Assembly: GCF_002019855.1 (NCBI RefSeq)
Contig: NZ_CM007717.1
Span: 4,674,657-4,738,656 of the forward strand
Reading direction: 5' to 3'
Source of the DNA: Streptomyces antibioticus
Lineage (GTDB): Bacteria > Actinomycetota > Actinomycetes > Streptomycetales > Streptomycetaceae
DNA: 64,000 nt
This document shows positions 51,526-62,731 of this stretch, in pieces; position 1 is the stretch's first letter, and the number at the start of each line of letters is the position of its first letter. The position numbers and the translations under genes are program-made. The notes below the pieces were generated by a model, which made no database searches, was not told the DNA's origin, and worked only from the letters and a program-made list of their open reading frames with translations.

Positions 51526-52725
51526 GTGAACGTGCTGGACATCCTGTTGCTCGTCGCGGCCGTGTGGTTCGCGGTCGTCGGATACCGACAGGGCTTCGTC
51601 GTCGGCATCCTGTCGGTGATCGGGTTCCTGGGAGGCGGTCTCGTCGCCGTCTACCTGCTGCCGGTGATCTGGGACTGGCTCACCGACAACTCCGAGGTCA
51701 GCACCACGGCCGCCGTCGTCGCCGTCGTGATCGTCATCGTCTGCGCCTCCATAGGCCAGGCGTTCACCACCCATCTCGGCAACAAACTGCGCCGGTACAT
51801 CACCTGGTCCCCGGCCCGCGCGCTCGACGCGACCGGCGGCGCGCTGGTCAACGTCGTCGCGATGCTGCTCGTCGCCTGGCTGATCGGCTCGGCGCTGGCC
51901 GGCACCACCCTGCCGACGCTCGGCAAAGAGGTCCGCAGCTCCAAGGTGCTCCAGGGCGTGTCGCGGGCGCTGCCCACCCAGGCGGACACCTGGTTCGCCG
52001 ATTTCTCCTCCGTCCTCGCGCAGAACGGCTTCCCGCAGGTCTTCAGCCCCTTCGCCAACGAGCCGATCACCGACGTCCAGCCGCCCGACCCGGAGCTCGC
52101 CGGCAGCGCCGTGGCCAAGCGGGCGCAGCGATCCATCGTCAAGGTCATGGGCACCGCGGAGAGTTGCGGCAAGGTGCTGGAGGGCACCGGCTTCGTCTTC
52201 GCCGAGCGCCGCGTCATGACCAACGCGCACGTGGTGGGCGGCGTCGACGAACCCACCGTCCAGATAGGCGGGGAGGGCCGCAAGTACGACGCCACGGTCG
52301 TGCTGTACGACTGGAAGCGCGACATCGCCGTCCTGGACGTACCCGAACTTGACGCGCCCGCCCTGCGGTTCACCGGTGACGACGCCGCGAGCGGGGACGG
52401 CGCGATCGTGGCCGGCTTCCCGGAGAACGGGGCGTACGACGTGCGCGCCGCGCGCGTGCGCGGGCGCATCACCGCCAACGGCCCGGACATCTACCACCGC
52501 GGCACCGTGCGCCGTGACGTGTACTCGCTCTTCACGACCGTCCGCCAGGGCAACTCCGGCGGCCCGCTGCTCACGCCCGAAGGCGAGGTGTACGGCGTGG
52601 TGTTCGCGAAGTCCCTCGACGACGCCGAGACCGGCTACGCCCTCACCGCGGACGAGATCCGGCAGGACATCGCCCAAGGGCGCACCGCGGGCCAGCAGGT
52701 GGACAGCGACAACTGCGCCCTGTGA
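51526..52725 (+). CDS. MarP family membrane serine protease
   Basis: 399 residues. Four membrane helices (colicin V production-like domain: VLDILLLVAAVWFAVVGYRQGFVVG...) and a periplasmic chymotrypsin-like protease with His235 in TNAHVVGG, Asp266 in KRDIAVLD and Ser344 in QGNSGGPLL. Cys214 and Cys397 match the disulfide that gates the Mycobacterium MarP active site (known there). MarP processes peptidoglycan hydrolases in acid stress. GTG 51526. Confidence 0.94.
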   Translation: MNVLDILLLVAAVWFAVVGYRQGFVVGILSVIGFLGGGLVAVYLLPVIWDWLTDNSEVSTTAAVVAVVIVIVCASIGQAFTTHLGNKLRRYITWSPARALDATGGALVNVVAMLLVAWLIGSALAGTTLPTLGKEVRSSKVLQGVSRALPTQADTWFADFSSVLAQNGFPQVFSPFANEPITDVQPPDPELAGSAVAKRAQRSIVKVMGTAESCGKVLEGTGFVFAERRVMTNAHVVGGVDEPTVQIGGEGRKYDATVVLYDWKRDIAVLDVPELDAPALRFTGDDAASGDGAIVAGFPENGAYDVRAARVRGRITANGPDIYHRGTVRRDVYSLFTTVRQGNSGGPLLTPEGEVYGVVFAKSLDDAETGYALTADEIRQDIAQGRTAGQQVDSDNCAL

Positions 52726-52753
52726 GGGGGGCCGTGGCCCTGTGAGGTGGGCG

Positions 52754-52936
52754 TCAGCCTCGTGGGTGGCGCAGGCGTACCGAGACCCAGCGGGCCCGGC
52801 GGCGCAGGATGCGCGGAATGCCCACCTTGAGGTCGGAGCCCGGAATCTGCGGGTCCGCACCTCGTCGGTGAGGGCTCAGGCCGTTGGCCGAGCGGCGGTT
52901 GCGTGCTGCGTCACTGTAGTCGTGCGTCCAGCCCAT
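52754..52936 (-). CDS. Small basic protein, unrecognised
   Basis: 60 residues from ATG 52936: GWTHDYSDAARNRRS..., ending in an Arg/His-rich tail. Third codon positions are mostly G or C, as in real genes. The frame is also open from 53068, where it would overlap the hydrolase stop (ATGA) and include a less convincing leader. No family recognised; could be noncoding. The gap between MarP and the hydrolase (52726-53064) holds nothing else. Confidence 0.45.
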   Translation of the reverse strand: MGWTHDYSDAARNRRSANGLSPHRRGADPQIPGSDLKVGIPRILRRRARWVSVRLRHPRG

Positions 52937-53064
52937 ACCCCGACGTCTGCCCCCGCCCCAAGGTCGATAACCGCTCTCGGGGCGCCCAATTGGCCTATGC
53001 GCCGGGCAAGTGGCCGTTCGTAGAACTGCCGTTCCGCTTCCGGATACCGGGCGCGACAGGTCCG

Positions 53065-54003
53065 TCACCGATCAGGCTCGGGGTCCTTCAGCCAATTGAC
53101 CAGTTCTGTACTGAAACCGACCGGATCCTCCTCGTGCGGGAAGTGGCCCAGCCCGTCGAAGAGCCGCCAGCGGTACGGGGCTTCCACGTACTCCCCGGAG
53201 CCCGCCGCGCTGCGGGTCCGCATCACCGGATCGAGGGAACCGTGCAGATGCAGCGTCGGCACCCGCACCGGCCGCTTCATCCGCCGGTAGAACTGCACCC
53301 CGTCCGGGCGCGCCAGCGACCGCACCAGCCACCGGTACGGCTCCACCGAGCAGTGCGCCGTGGACGGGATGCACATCGCCCGCTGATACGTCCGCACCGC
53401 CTCGTCGTCCGGCAGCAGCGGGCCGGACCAGTCCCGGATCAGCCGGCCCACCAGCTCCCCGTCCTCGGCCGTGAGCTGCCGCTCGGGCACCCACGGCCGC
53501 TGGAAGCCCCAGATGTGGGAACTCGCGGACGTCTGCCGGACGTCGGCCAGCATCGCCGAGCGCCAGCGCCGCGGGTGCGGCATCGAGGAGACGACGAGCC
53601 GGCGCACCAGCTTGGGCCGCATCACGGCCGCCGTCCACGCCAGATAGCCGCCCAGGTCGTGGCCGACCAGTGCCGCGTCCGGCTCGCCGAGCGAGCGGAT
53701 CACACCGGTGATGTCGAGGGCGAGGTTGGCCGGATCGTAGCCCCGGGGCGTACGGTCGCTGCCGCCCACACCCCGCAGGTCCATCGCGACGGCCCGGAAG
53801 CCCGCGTCGGCCAGCGCGGTGAGCTGGTGCCGCCAGGTCCACCAGAACTGCGGGAAGCCGTGGACGAGCATGACCAGCGGCCCGTCACCGGCCTCCGCGA
53901 TGTGGAAGCGGGCGCCGTTGGCCGCGACCTCGCGATGCGTCCAGGGGCCGTCGGGCCGGACGATCGAGGCGGGCTGCGCCGAAGGTGTGCCGGGGTCCGT
54001 CAT
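53065..54003 (-). CDS. Alpha/beta hydrolase (epoxide hydrolase-like)
   Basis: 312 residues. Oxyanion motif VHGFPQFWWTWRHQ and the nucleophile elbow LVGHDLGGYLAW with Asp as nucleophile, as in epoxide hydrolases. The cap domain includes YRWLVRSLARP. The catalytic histidine is in LGHFPHEEDP. ATG 54003 overlaps the holin gene stop (ATGA). Confidence 0.92.
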   Translation of the reverse strand: MTDPGTPSAQPASIVRPDGPWTHREVAANGARFHIAEAGDGPLVMLVHGFPQFWWTWRHQLTALADAGFRAVAMDLRGVGGSDRTPRGYDPANLALDITGVIRSLGEPDAALVGHDLGGYLAWTAAVMRPKLVRRLVVSSMPHPRRWRSAMLADVRQTSASSHIWGFQRPWVPERQLTAEDGELVGRLIRDWSGPLLPDDEAVRTYQRAMCIPSTAHCSVEPYRWLVRSLARPDGVQFYRRMKRPVRVPTLHLHGSLDPVMRTRSAAGSGEYVEAPYRWRLFDGLGHFPHEEDPVGFSTELVNWLKDPEPDR

Positions 54004-54524
54004 GACGACGAGCGTGCCACAGCCTCGATGGCCTGCGGTGCCCGGTCCTGCGGCAGCGCGCGGTCCAGTGGCAGGACCTGGTCCTTGGGCAGCTCGGGAC
54101 GCGGGTGCGGCTTGGCGTTCTGGAGGACGCCCGCCGTCTCCTTCACCGACGCGGCCACCTTCTGCGGGCCCTGGCTCTTCTTGGCCTTCTTCGCGAACGC
54201 CACGCCGACCAGCGCCAGGACGACCGCGATCAGCACGTTCGCCGCGAAGGACAGCAGGAAGCAGAGCGCGAGATTCCAGTCGCTCCAGGTCCGGATGCCG
54301 TACGCCAGCGCGAAGTTCAGCATCGGCAGGGAGAACACCAGCACCGCGCCGGCCACCGAGAAGGCGCCCCCGCTCATCATGCCGCGCTTGACGTCCTGCT
54401 TGAGCTGGGCCTTGGCCAGTGCGATCTCGTCGTGCACCAGGGCCGACAACTCGGTCGTCGCCGAGGCGAACAACTGGCCGATGCTGCGTTCGGCGCCGAC
54501 CGGGGTGCCGTCGGGTGCGCTCAT
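54000..54524 (-). CDS. Phage holin family protein (actinobacterial holin-X type)
   Basis: 174 residues. An N-terminal amphipathic helix (IGQLFASATTELSALVHDEIALAKAQLKQDV), two membrane helices (FSVAGAVLVFSLPMLNFALAYGI, LCFLLSFAANVLIAVVLALVGVAF) and a charged, proline-rich tail. This is a chromosomal housekeeping family, not evidence of a prophage. It forms an operon with the hydrolase, and its start has a RBS-like run of purines. Confidence 0.9.
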   Translation of the reverse strand: MSAPDGTPVGAERSIGQLFASATTELSALVHDEIALAKAQLKQDVKRGMMSGGAFSVAGAVLVFSLPMLNFALAYGIRTWSDWNLALCFLLSFAANVLIAVVLALVGVAFAKKAKKSQGPQKVAASVKETAGVLQNAKPHPRPELPKDQVLPLDRALPQDRAPQAIEAVARSSS

Positions 54525-54707
54525 CGCGTTCTCCCTCTTCCGCTGCTGGGGTGTTTCCTGCTTCTGGCTTCTTTTGTACCGTCCCGTCAGATCATGCCGG
54601 ACGGCCGCCGTCCTCGCCCGCCCCGCCCGCCACTTCGGCGACTCCGTGGCGCGCGGAGGGGGTCTTCGCGGCCCTCATGACCGTGTGTGAGGGGGGGAGG
54701 GGCCGGG

Positions 54708-56114
54708 CTATCCGGACTGCGGGTGCCGGTCGGCGCGCTCCCGGACGATCGCCTCGGCGCGCCGCCGGTGCTCGACGGCCTTCCCCTCGTGGATCTCGGC
54801 CATCCGCAGGTGGTACGCCGGATCGTCCTGCTCGTAGACGTCCGGGATGCCGTCCCGGTCGTCGTCGCGCTCCTCGGCCTCGTAGAGCCGCCGGTAGCGG
54901 GCGTTGCGCAGCTTCAGCAGGACGGTCGCCAGGACGGCCGCGATCAGCGAGCCCAGCAGGACGGACGCCTTGACCTCGTCGGTCAGCGCCGCGTCGCCCT
55001 CGAAGGCCAGCTCCCCGATCAGCAGCGACACCGTGAAGCCGATACCGGCGAGCGTGGCGACGGCGAAGAGGTCCGCCCAGGCGAGGTCCTCGCTCAGCGA
55101 GGCCCGGGTGAAGCGCGCGGTCAGCCAGGTCCCGCCGAAGACACCGACCGTCTTGCCGACCACGAGCCCCAGCACCACCCCGAGCGTCTCCGGCTGCCGG
55201 AACACGTTCGCGAGCGCCCCGCCCGAGACCGCCACACCCGCGCTGAACAGCGCGAACAGCGGTACCGCCAGGCCCGCGGACAGCGGCCGCACCAGATGCT
55301 CGATCCGCTCGCCCGGGGAGCGCTCCTCGCCCTCGCGGGTGGTGCAGCGCAGCATCAGGCCCATGGCGACACCGGCGATCGTGGCGTGGACGCCGCTGTT
55401 GTACATCAGCGCCCAGATCACGAGCGCGAGCGGCACGTACACGTACCAGCCGCGCACGCCCGTCCGCAGCAGCACCCAGAAGACGACGAGACCGGCCAGC
55501 GCGCCGCCCAGCGCCAGGAGACTGATGTCGTCGGTGAAGAACACGGCGATGACGAGGATCGCGAACAGATCGTCCACGACCGCCAGGGTGAGCAGGAAGG
55601 CGCGCAGGGCGCCCGGCAGGGACGTCCCGATGACGGCGAGCACGGCGAGCGCGAACGCGATGTCCGTGGCGGTGGGCACGGCCCACCCGTCGAGCGAGCC
55701 GCCCCCGAGGACATTGGTGAGCGCGTACACGAGAGCCGGTACGGCCATCCCGCACAGCGCGGCCGCCACGGGGAGCGCGGCGGCCCTGGGGTCCTTGAGA
55801 TCGCCGGCGACCAGTTCGCGTTTCAGCTCGACGCCCGCGACGAAGAAGAAGATCGCGAGGAGACCGTCGGCCGCCCAGTGCTCGACGGAGAGATGCAGGC
55901 CGAGCGCCTCGGGGCCGAAGTGGTAGTCGCCGACGCTCACATAGCTGTCGTGCAGCGCGGGGACGTTCGCCCAGACCAGGGCGGCGACGGCGGCGACGAG
56001 CAGCAGCACACCCCCGACCGTCTCGGTGCGCAGCGCGTCCGTGACGGCCGACCGCTCGGGCAGCGAGAGCCGGCCGAGGAACGTACGGGACGAGGGGGTG
56101 CGGGACGCTGTCAC
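54708..56114 (-). CDS. nhaA: Na+/H+ antiporter NhaA
   Basis: 468 residues, 11-12 membrane helices. Typical segments: WVLLRTGVRGWYVYVP, GMAVPALVYALTNV, WAVPTATDIAFALAVLAVIG and TLAVVDDLFAILVIAVFF with paired aspartates that carry ions. A C-terminal cytoplasmic tail of about 60 residues is rich in charged residues. ATG 56114. Upstream 56115-56247 carries an interesting CTTAG/CTAAG repeat. Confidence 0.94.
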   Translation of the reverse strand: MTASRTPSSRTFLGRLSLPERSAVTDALRTETVGGVLLLVAAVAALVWANVPALHDSYVSVGDYHFGPEALGLHLSVEHWAADGLLAIFFFVAGVELKRELVAGDLKDPRAAALPVAAALCGMAVPALVYALTNVLGGGSLDGWAVPTATDIAFALAVLAVIGTSLPGALRAFLLTLAVVDDLFAILVIAVFFTDDISLLALGGALAGLVVFWVLLRTGVRGWYVYVPLALVIWALMYNSGVHATIAGVAMGLMLRCTTREGEERSPGERIEHLVRPLSAGLAVPLFALFSAGVAVSGGALANVFRQPETLGVVLGLVVGKTVGVFGGTWLTARFTRASLSEDLAWADLFAVATLAGIGFTVSLLIGELAFEGDAALTDEVKASVLLGSLIAAVLATVLLKLRNARYRRLYEAEERDDDRDGIPDVYEQDDPAYHLRMAEIHEGKAVEHRRRAEAIVRERADRHPQSG

Positions 56115-56190
56115 GGTGGAGACCTCCGGGCGGTGGGCATGGCTGAGCGCATGCCGACCAGACTTCCCGGCGCACCTGAGGCAACGATGT

Positions 56191-56215
56191 TTTTGCTTAG
56201 ATTACCTAAGGTGTG
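56191..56215. promoter_or_regulatory. CTTAG-ATTAC-CTAAG inverted repeat upstream of nhaA
   Basis: Five-bp arms at 56196-56200 and 56206-56210. On the minus strand it reads TTAGGTAATCTAAGC, resembling iron-box half sites (TTAGGTTAG...). About 82-96 bp upstream of the nhaA start. Very AT-rich for this genome. Match to DmdR/IdeR-type boxes is partial. Confidence 0.3.
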
Positions 56216-56247
56216 GCCGTGGCGCACCAGGTGATCTCACGTTAGGC

Positions 56248-56304
56248 GCACGAAGGGCACCCGGCGCGGCGTGCGTACGCCGTTCCGCCGGGCGCCCTTC
56301 GTGC
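56248..56304 (-). terminator. Long terminator hairpin after acs
   Basis: GCACGAAGGGC (56248-56258) pairs perfectly with GCCCTTCGTGC (56294-56304); an inner CCCGGCG/CGCCGGG stem extends it. It starts 26 bases beyond the acs stop on the transcribed strand. Confidence 0.85.
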
Positions 56305-56329
56305 TCTTCCTGTCGTCCTCGGGGTCGGC

Positions 56330-58288
<1,959 letters not shown>

Positions 58289-58450
58289 GACATCTCCCTT
58301 TCGAAGGGTGTCCGTTGTGTCCCAGGCCACAGCTCATCAGACCCAGGGGGCCGGTGACAAGGGTCGCCCGAAAATTGGTTTAGACCTGTGGGATTTTGGC
58401 TGACCGGGTCACCTGTACCCACGGACGCCGAACGGACGGGGTTCACCCGC

Positions 58451-61057
58451 TCACGCCGTCAGATCCACCGCTCCCACATGGTCGAACACGACACCCTCGT
58501 CCTGGCCCTGGAGCAGATACGCCTGCGCCTCGCCCACGTGGAAGTACAGCCCGTGCAGCTCCAGCTCCCCGCTCCGCAGGGCGCGGGCCACCGACTCATG
58601 GGCCCGCAGATGCTCCAACTGCTGGACCACATTCGTCAGGCAGAGCTGCTCGACCGCGTCCGCGGCCGCCCGCCCGGCGAGCCGGGGCCAGGGGCGGCGG
58701 TCGTCGGCCATCCGCTCCAGACTCGGCACGCCCAGCCGCAGCCACCGTCTCAGCGGGGTCTGGGTCTGGCCGGGATCGGACTGGAGCAGCGCCTGCATGG
58801 CACCGCACCCGGAGTGCCCGCACACCGTGATGGACCGGACGTGCAGCACGTCCACGGCGTACTCGATCGCCGCCGCCACCGAGTCGTCCCCGCTCTCCTC
58901 GCCGGGCGGTGGCACCAGATTGCCCACGTTGCGCACCACGAACAGGTCGCCCGGACCACTGGAGGTGATCATCGAGGTGACCAGCCGGGAGTCGGCACAG
59001 GTCAGGAACAGTTGCGTCGGCCGCTGCCCCTCCCTGGCCAGCCGCGCCAACTCCCCACGGACCAGCGGCGCGGTGTTCCGCTGGAACGCGGTGATCCCGT
59101 GGACGAGTTGCCGGCCGCCCAGGGGCACGGGGGGTACTGAGGTTCCTCCATGGGGGGTGAGGACGGACGGGTCGGTTGTCTGCCCGGCCTCCGTCGGGCG
59201 AGGGGCGTCACCGTGCCGGTCCGGATGCCGGTCCGGGTGCTGGCCTGGCTGCCGGTCCGGATGCCGTCCCGGGTGCTGTCCGGAGGCTGAGGCCGCCGGC
59301 GCGGGGCGGGGGACCTCGCACCGATGGTTGCGCCACGGTGTCCACGGTCGGCACTGGCACTCGGCGCGGGCGGAACCGAGGTGCCGGGTGGGGTGGGCGG
59401 TGTGCGGCGCGGACGGGGTGTCGGCGTGGGCGTCGGTACCGGTATCAGTGCTGGTGCTGGTGCTGGTGCTGGTGCTGGTGCCGGTGGCGCCGGGGTCGGC
59501 TGCTCCTGGGTCCGTCCCGGTGGCGACGCGGCGGCCGGCCAGTTCGACGGTGCCGCCCTGTGCGGTGTGCGTCTTCTGCCAGTCCTGGAGCGCCTCGTAC
59601 GCCGCGTGGTCCATGAAGGAGCCGTCCAACTCGACCACGACATGGCTGCCTTGGGGTACGTGGTGCAGGGCCCGGCTGAGCCGGGGGACCGCGAGGAACG
59701 TCAACTGGCCTCGTACGTGTACGTGATGGACTCCTTCCTTCTCGTCATGGGTGATACGGGTGCGGGTGAGGCGGTGCAGGGCGACGGCGACCGCCACGGC
59801 GATCCCCAGCGTCACGCCCTCCAGGACACCGAGGAACACCACGCCGAGGGTGGTGACGGCGTACACCAGCGCCTCTCGGTGGCGCGTCACCGTGCGGATG
59901 TGGTGCAGGGACACCATCTGGATGCCGACGGCCATCACCAGGGCGGCGAGCGAGGCGAGCGGGATCAGCTCCAGGATCGGAACCATCAGCAGCGCGGCGA
60001 CTACTACGAGAACGCCGTGCAGCATCGTGGAGTTCCGGCTCACGGCACCGGATTGGACATTCGCCGAACTCCGTACGGCGACCCCGGCGACGGGCAGTCC
60101 GCCGAGCGTGCCGGAGACGATGTTGGCGGCGCCCTGGCCGAGGAGTTCGCGGTCCAGGTCGGAGCGGCCGACCCGGGCGGAGCCGCGGGGGCGGGTGGCG
60201 ATGAGCTTGTCCACGGCGACGGCGCCGAGCAGCGACTGCACACTGCACACCAGCGTGGTGGTGAGGACGGCGGCGACGAGGCCGAGCGTTGGGCCTTGGG
60301 GCAGTCCGGCCAGGGCGTGACTGCGCCAGGAGGGCAGGTCGACCTTGGGCAGCACGAGCCCGGCGAGCGCGGCGGCCGCGGTGGCCCCGGACACGGCGAT
60401 CAGGGCGGCGGGCACTCTGCGCAGCAGCCGGCCGGCCCGGCCCGGGACGCGCGGCCAGAGCAGCAGCAGGGTCAGGGTCATCGCGCTCACGGCCACCGCG
60501 GCGGGGTCCAGCCCGGCCAGTTGGGCGGGCAGTGCGCGGAGGTTGGCGAGCACGGAACTCTGCGGGGTGCCGCCGAGGACGATGTGCAGTTGCGCGACGG
60601 CGATGGTGACACCGATGCCGGCGAGCATGCCGTGCACGATGGCCGGGCTGACGGCGAGCGCGGTGCGGGCCACGCGCAGGCAGCCGAGGCCGAGTTGGGC
60701 GAGTCCGGCGAGGACGGTGATGGCACAGGTGGTCCGCCAGCCGTAGCGCTGGATGAGGTCGGCGGTGACGACCGTGAGCCCGGCGGCGGGGCCGCTGACC
60801 TGGAGCGGCGATCCGCCGATCCGGCCGGCGACGATCCCGCCGACGGCGGCCGCGACGAGCCCGGCCTGGAGCGGTGCGCCGGTGGCCAGGGCGATGCCGA
60901 GGGAGAGCGGCAGGGCGATCAGGAAGACGGCGATCGCGGCGGACACGTCGGCGCCCGCGATGCGGAATCGGCGGGGCGGGGTGGACGGCGGGCTGTGGGG
61001 GCGGTGGATGCGCTGGGTGCGCTTCGAGTCGGTGCGGGTGGGGACGCAGGCTGACAT
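58451..61057 (-). CDS. SulP transporter-carbonic anhydrase fusion
   Basis: 868 residues. Residues about 35-440 are a SulP family transporter (SGPAAGLTVVTADLIQ, GLPVAGVAVRSSANVQSGA, HGVLVVVAALLMVPILELIP), followed by a STAS domain (HHVHVRGQLTFLAVPRLSRALH). A disordered linker of about 130 residues with simple repeats comes next. The C-terminal beta-carbonic anhydrase has zinc ligands Cys687, His748 and Cys751 (CADSR, GHSGCG) and the Asp689-Arg691 pair. Such fusions are thought to couple bicarbonate transport with CO2 hydration. ATG 61057 has GGAGGAG upstream. Confidence 0.94.
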   Translation of the reverse strand: MSACVPTRTDSKRTQRIHRPHSPPSTPPRRFRIAGADVSAAIAVFLIALPLSLGIALATGAPLQAGLVAAAVGGIVAGRIGGSPLQVSGPAAGLTVVTADLIQRYGWRTTCAITVLAGLAQLGLGCLRVARTALAVSPAIVHGMLAGIGVTIAVAQLHIVLGGTPQSSVLANLRALPAQLAGLDPAAVAVSAMTLTLLLLWPRVPGRAGRLLRRVPAALIAVSGATAAAALAGLVLPKVDLPSWRSHALAGLPQGPTLGLVAAVLTTTLVCSVQSLLGAVAVDKLIATRPRGSARVGRSDLDRELLGQGAANIVSGTLGGLPVAGVAVRSSANVQSGAVSRNSTMLHGVLVVVAALLMVPILELIPLASLAALVMAVGIQMVSLHHIRTVTRHREALVYAVTTLGVVFLGVLEGVTLGIAVAVAVALHRLTRTRITHDEKEGVHHVHVRGQLTFLAVPRLSRALHHVPQGSHVVVELDGSFMDHAAYEALQDWQKTHTAQGGTVELAGRRVATGTDPGAADPGATGTSTSTSTSTSTDTGTDAHADTPSAPHTAHPTRHLGSARAECQCRPWTPWRNHRCEVPRPAPAASASGQHPGRHPDRQPGQHPDRHPDRHGDAPRPTEAGQTTDPSVLTPHGGTSVPPVPLGGRQLVHGITAFQRNTAPLVRGELARLAREGQRPTQLFLTCADSRLVTSMITSSGPGDLFVVRNVGNLVPPPGEESGDDSVAAAIEYAVDVLHVRSITVCGHSGCGAMQALLQSDPGQTQTPLRRWLRLGVPSLERMADDRRPWPRLAGRAAADAVEQLCLTNVVQQLEHLRAHESVARALRSGELELHGLYFHVGEAQAYLLQGQDEGVVFDHVGAVDLTA
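59448..59477. repeat. Five perfect GTGCTG hexamers in the fusion linker
   Basis: Copies at 59448, 59454, 59460, 59466 and 59472, followed by a variant, encoding Thr-Ser repeats on the minus strand. Hexamer gain or loss would keep frame. A second, 12-bp repeat region follows at about 59216-59280. Confidence 0.92.
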
Positions 61058-61392
61058 GTTCCCGTCTCCTCCGGGGCGGCGCGGTCGCGGAACAGGTGGC
61101 CCCCCGTGGGACACGGGGGTGGTCGCGGCCGTGGGTCACGGCGTGCAGCGGCGGGATGAAAAAGTGACGCTCAGTAAACGGATCGTAATGCAGAGTAAAG
61201 GTCCGGCATGGATATATGCGGCAAATGGGGCATGTGATCACTCGAATGTATGAACTGGGCATTTCATCGGCTTGTCGTACTAATTCCTTCTCGGCCCCCG
61301 TGCGACCTTGACGGCGCCGCCGGCTCGTCCCGGCGGCACCGTCAGAGAACGCCCTCGCCGGCGTTGGCCGAGAGAAGGAAGAAGGTGGGCGG
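61058..61392. other. Divergent regulatory spacer
   Basis: 335 bp without a gene, between the SulP-carbonic anhydrase and lipoprotein genes. 61160-61290 is markedly AT-rich for this genome (runs such as GTAAACGGATCGTAATG, GGATATATGCGGCAAATG), so it likely holds both promoters; no specific consensus can be assigned. Confidence 0.5.
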
Positions 61393-62670
61393 ATGATGGC
61401 CGCCACCCACAGGATCGCCGCGGGCGCCGTCGCCGCGGCGTTCACCGCGTCGCTCGCCGGTTGCGCCACGGGAACCGGCGGTTCCCACGGTGCGAAGGAA
61501 GGTGTCGAGGGCCCACCGGCCAAGGCGCCCAAGAGCACGGTCCGGTTGATCGGCGACGGGTCCACCGCCTACACCGGGGCCCAGCCGCACCAGCCCCGCC
61601 CCGAACGGCTGAAGCCCGGTCAGAAGCCCCCGCAGTTCGTGGTCTTCTCCTGGGACGGCGCCGGCGAGGACAGCCAGAAGCTGTTCTCGCACTTCCGCCA
61701 GGTCTCCAAGGCCAACAACGCCACGATGACGTACTTCCTCAGTGGTGTGTATCTGCTGCCGGAGGAGAAGGCCGACCTCTATCGACCGCCGCAGCACTCG
61801 CCGGGCCGCTCCGACATCGGCTTCAACGACCGGCAGGGCATCGCCGCCACCGTGGAGCAGTTGCGCCTGGCGTGGCTGGAGGGCAACGAGATCGGCACCC
61901 ACTTCAACGGCCACTTCTGCGGGAAGAACGGCGGCGTCGGCGAGTGGTCGGTCGACGAGTGGAAGGACGAGATCTCCCAGGCCAAGCAGTTCGTGAAGAC
62001 CTGGAAGACCAACACGGGCATGACGCAGACCGCCCCGCTGCCCTTCGACTACGACAAGGAACTCGTCGGCGCCCGCACCCCCTGCCTCGAAGGCCAGCAG
62101 AACTTCATGCAGGCCGCCCGCGAACTGGGCTTCCGCTACGACACCAGCGGGGTCAACAACCAGGTCTGGCCCAGCAAGAAGCAGGGCTTGTGGGATCTGT
62201 CGATGCAGCTCGTGCCCTTCCCCGGCCACCGCTACGAGCAGCTCACCATGGACTACAACTTCATGGTCAACCAGTCCGGAACCACCACCCAGGGCGATCC
62301 CGCCAAGCATGCGCAGTGGGGCGACGAGATGCGTGACGGTCTGCTCAAGGGCTTCGACCGGGCCTACCAGGGCAACCGCGCCCCGCTGATCATCGGCAAC
62401 CACTTCGAGTCCTGGAACGGCGGCACGTACATGCGCGCCGTCGAGGACGTCGTCGAGGCCGTCTGCAACAAGCCCGACGTGCGCTGTGTCTCCTTCCGGC
62501 AGTTGGCCGACTGGCTCGACACCCAGGACCCGCAGACGTTGGCCAGACTGCGCACCCTGGAGGTCGGACAGGCGCCGACGCGGGGCTGGGAGTCCTTCCT
62601 CTCCGGAGGCTCCGGAGCCGCGGCCCCGGCCCCGAAGGGCGTCCCCGGGGCGCCCGCGGCCGGGCGGTAG
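61393..62670 (+). CDS. Lipoprotein with polysaccharide-deacetylase-like fold
   Basis: 425 residues. Lipoprotein signal with lipobox LAGC at Cys23/24. The fold starts FVVFSWDGAGED (the catalytic-type Asp strand), with metal-binding-like THFNGHFCG and LGFRYDTSGVNNQVWP. The usual NodB motifs are altered, so deacetylase activity is uncertain. Two starts (ATG 61393/61396) are adjacent; the first is used, with GAAGGTGGG upstream. It is attached to the outer face of the membrane. Confidence 0.88.
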   Translation: MMAATHRIAAGAVAAAFTASLAGCATGTGGSHGAKEGVEGPPAKAPKSTVRLIGDGSTAYTGAQPHQPRPERLKPGQKPPQFVVFSWDGAGEDSQKLFSHFRQVSKANNATMTYFLSGVYLLPEEKADLYRPPQHSPGRSDIGFNDRQGIAATVEQLRLAWLEGNEIGTHFNGHFCGKNGGVGEWSVDEWKDEISQAKQFVKTWKTNTGMTQTAPLPFDYDKELVGARTPCLEGQQNFMQAARELGFRYDTSGVNNQVWPSKKQGLWDLSMQLVPFPGHRYEQLTMDYNFMVNQSGTTTQGDPAKHAQWGDEMRDGLLKGFDRAYQGNRAPLIIGNHFESWNGGTYMRAVEDVVEAVCNKPDVRCVSFRQLADWLDTQDPQTLARLRTLEVGQAPTRGWESFLSGGSGAAAPAPKGVPGAPAAGR

Positions 62671-62731
62671 AGGAACCGACCGGCCGGCCCGGACGTTGTC
62701 GCGGCCGCCCCGGTTGACGCCTGTGTGTGCG

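Noticed and set aside
54000..54524. Prophage remnant suggested by a holin-family gene
   Set aside because: No other phage genes are nearby; this family is a common chromosomal gene in Streptomyces.
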